In this document: positions 7,146 through 7,760 of the stretch, piece after piece
How the letters are laid out: every line of letters begins with the position of its first letter
Numbering within the stretch: the first letter of the stretch is position 1
DNA from: an uncultured Paracoccaceae bacterium
GTDB lineage: Bacteria > Pseudomonadota > Alphaproteobacteria > Rhodobacterales > Rhodobacteraceae
Reading direction: 5' to 3'
Length of the DNA: 7,760 nt
Assembly (NCBI GenBank): GCA_937132145.1
Contig: CAKZNY010000325.1
Span: 1 to 7,760, forward strand
The notes under the pieces: model-generated
What the model was told of the DNA's origin: nothing
Seen by the model: the letters and a program-made list of their open reading frames with translations, nothing else
The model's database searches: none
Made by a program: the position numbers and the translations under genes

Positions 7146-7706
7146 ATGACCCAAAAAACCCCCTATTCGGTCTGTGTATTCTGTGGCTCGCGCTTCGGGC
7201 GTTTTGACCGCTACAAAGATTCGGCATGCGAGCTTGGCGACGCCTTGGCAAAAAACGAAATGCGACTGGTTTACGGAGCAGGCGATGTGGGACTTATGGG
7301 GGCCGTCGCAAGCGCCACCCAAAACGCTGGGGGCGAGACTTTCGGCGTTATTCCGGTGCATCTTTTGGACCAAGAAGTCGGCAAGCGTGATCTAACCAGC
7401 TTTATCATCACCGAAAACATGCACGAACGTAAAAAGGTGATGTTTATGAACGCCGATGCGATAGTCACATTGCCGGGCGGGGCCGGATCGCTGGACGAGT
7501 TGTTCGAGGTTTTGACGTGGCGCCAATTAGGCCTGCACACAAAACCTATGTATCTGCTGAACGTCAACGGGTTCTGGGACCCGTTACTGACATTGCTAGA
7601 TCATATTATCGAGGAAGGTTTTGCTGACCCGTCATTCAAGGCCACGCTGCAAGTGGTGAACGACGTGCCCACCCTGATGGACCGCTTGCGCGCCGGTCGT
7701 CCCTGA
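7146..7706 (+). CDS. LOG-family (TIGR00730) nucleotide 5'-monophosphate phosphoribohydrolase-like protein
   Basis: 186 residues from the ATG at 7146, typical of the short 'lonely guy' proteins. The Rossmann-like core opens with VCVFCGSRFG (9-18), then YGAGDVGLMG (43-52), the MHERK motif (92-96) and LPGGAGSLDE (109-118). R95 and E118 fall at the catalytic Arg and Glu positions of LOG enzymes. Characterised members split the base from nucleoside 5'-monophosphates, releasing free cytokinin in plants and some bacteria. Bacterial relatives may act on ordinary purine nucleotides, so cytokinin production should not be assumed. Two motif positions differ from the commonest family form: GAG for GGG in the first glycine motif and PGGxGS for PGGxGT in the second. 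The open frame extends upstream to a GTG at 7083, but the ribosome-binding site and the family start favour 7146. It is transcribed divergently from the LysM gene and ends just before a terminator. Confidence 0.92.
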   Translation: MTQKTPYSVCVFCGSRFGRFDRYKDSACELGDALAKNEMRLVYGAGDVGLMGAVASATQNAGGETFGVIPVHLLDQEVGKRDLTSFIITENMHERKKVMFMNADAIVTLPGGAGSLDELFEVLTWRQLGLHTKPMYLLNVNGFWDPLLTLLDHIIEEGFADPSFKATLQVVNDVPTLMDRLRAGRP

Positions 7707-7714
7707 TAAAAACA

Positions 7715-7745
7715 CAAAACCCCGCACGTAAGGCACGGGGTTTTG
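7715..7745 (+). terminator. Rho-independent terminator after the LOG-family gene
   Basis: CAAAACCCCG (7715-7724) pairs perfectly with CGGGGTTTTG (7736-7745) around an 11-base loop, starting 8 bases after the TGA. The A-run on one side and T-run on the other make it usable from both strands, so it may also end a convergent gene to the right of the window. Confidence 0.88.
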
Positions 7746-7760
7746 GTTTGATTTAAGGCG

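Noticed and set aside
7753..7760. TTA at 7753-7755 as the stop codon of a convergent minus-strand gene
   Set aside because: The bidirectional terminator fits this, but only five bases would be coding, too few to support a gene.

Overview
The window reads as chromosome of an alphaproteobacterium, most likely a Rhodobacterales/roseobacter-type organism. This is an inference from the protein sequences (an alphaproteobacterial-style Mfd, an Atm1-type ABC exporter, a LysM/Ig-like membrane protein and a short LOG-family protein side by side) and from the moderate-to-high G+C of the main genes. I could not check it by database search.

Layout. (1) Positions 1-255 hold the 3' end of a plus-strand gene of unknown function that is clearly AT-richer (101 G+C in 255 bases, about 40%) than what follows. 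(2) Positions 256-472 are intergenic and carry a two-copy structured repeat: two hairpins, each next to a shared 18-base core, the first nested in an outer 8-bp inverted repeat. The second copy runs into the stop codon of mfd. (3) Three minus-strand genes follow one another with short gaps and no convincing terminator between them. Read in their own direction they are a LysM/Ig-like envelope protein (7033-5846), an Atm1/HMT1-type ABC exporter (5782-3965, 63-nt gap) and mfd, the transcription-repair coupling factor (3928-473, 36-nt gap). They probably form one operon started in the intergenic region near 7034-7145. (4) Diverging from them on the plus strand is a LOG-family (TIGR00730) nucleotide phosphoribohydrolase-like gene, best started at 7146, closed by a strong rho-independent terminator at 7715-7745 just before the window ends.

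How the genes relate. The operon mixes a DNA-repair enzyme, a glutathione-type exporter linked to iron-sulfur/heavy-metal stress, and an envelope protein. No single pathway is evident. Linkage may reflect a shared stress response or only conserved gene order.

I found no RNA gene, CRISPR array, insertion sequence or integrase, and no convincing new multi-gene system. The features most worth a second look are the structured repeat pair after mfd, the 12-bp tandem repeat in the divergent intergenic region, and the AT-rich partial gene at the left edge.
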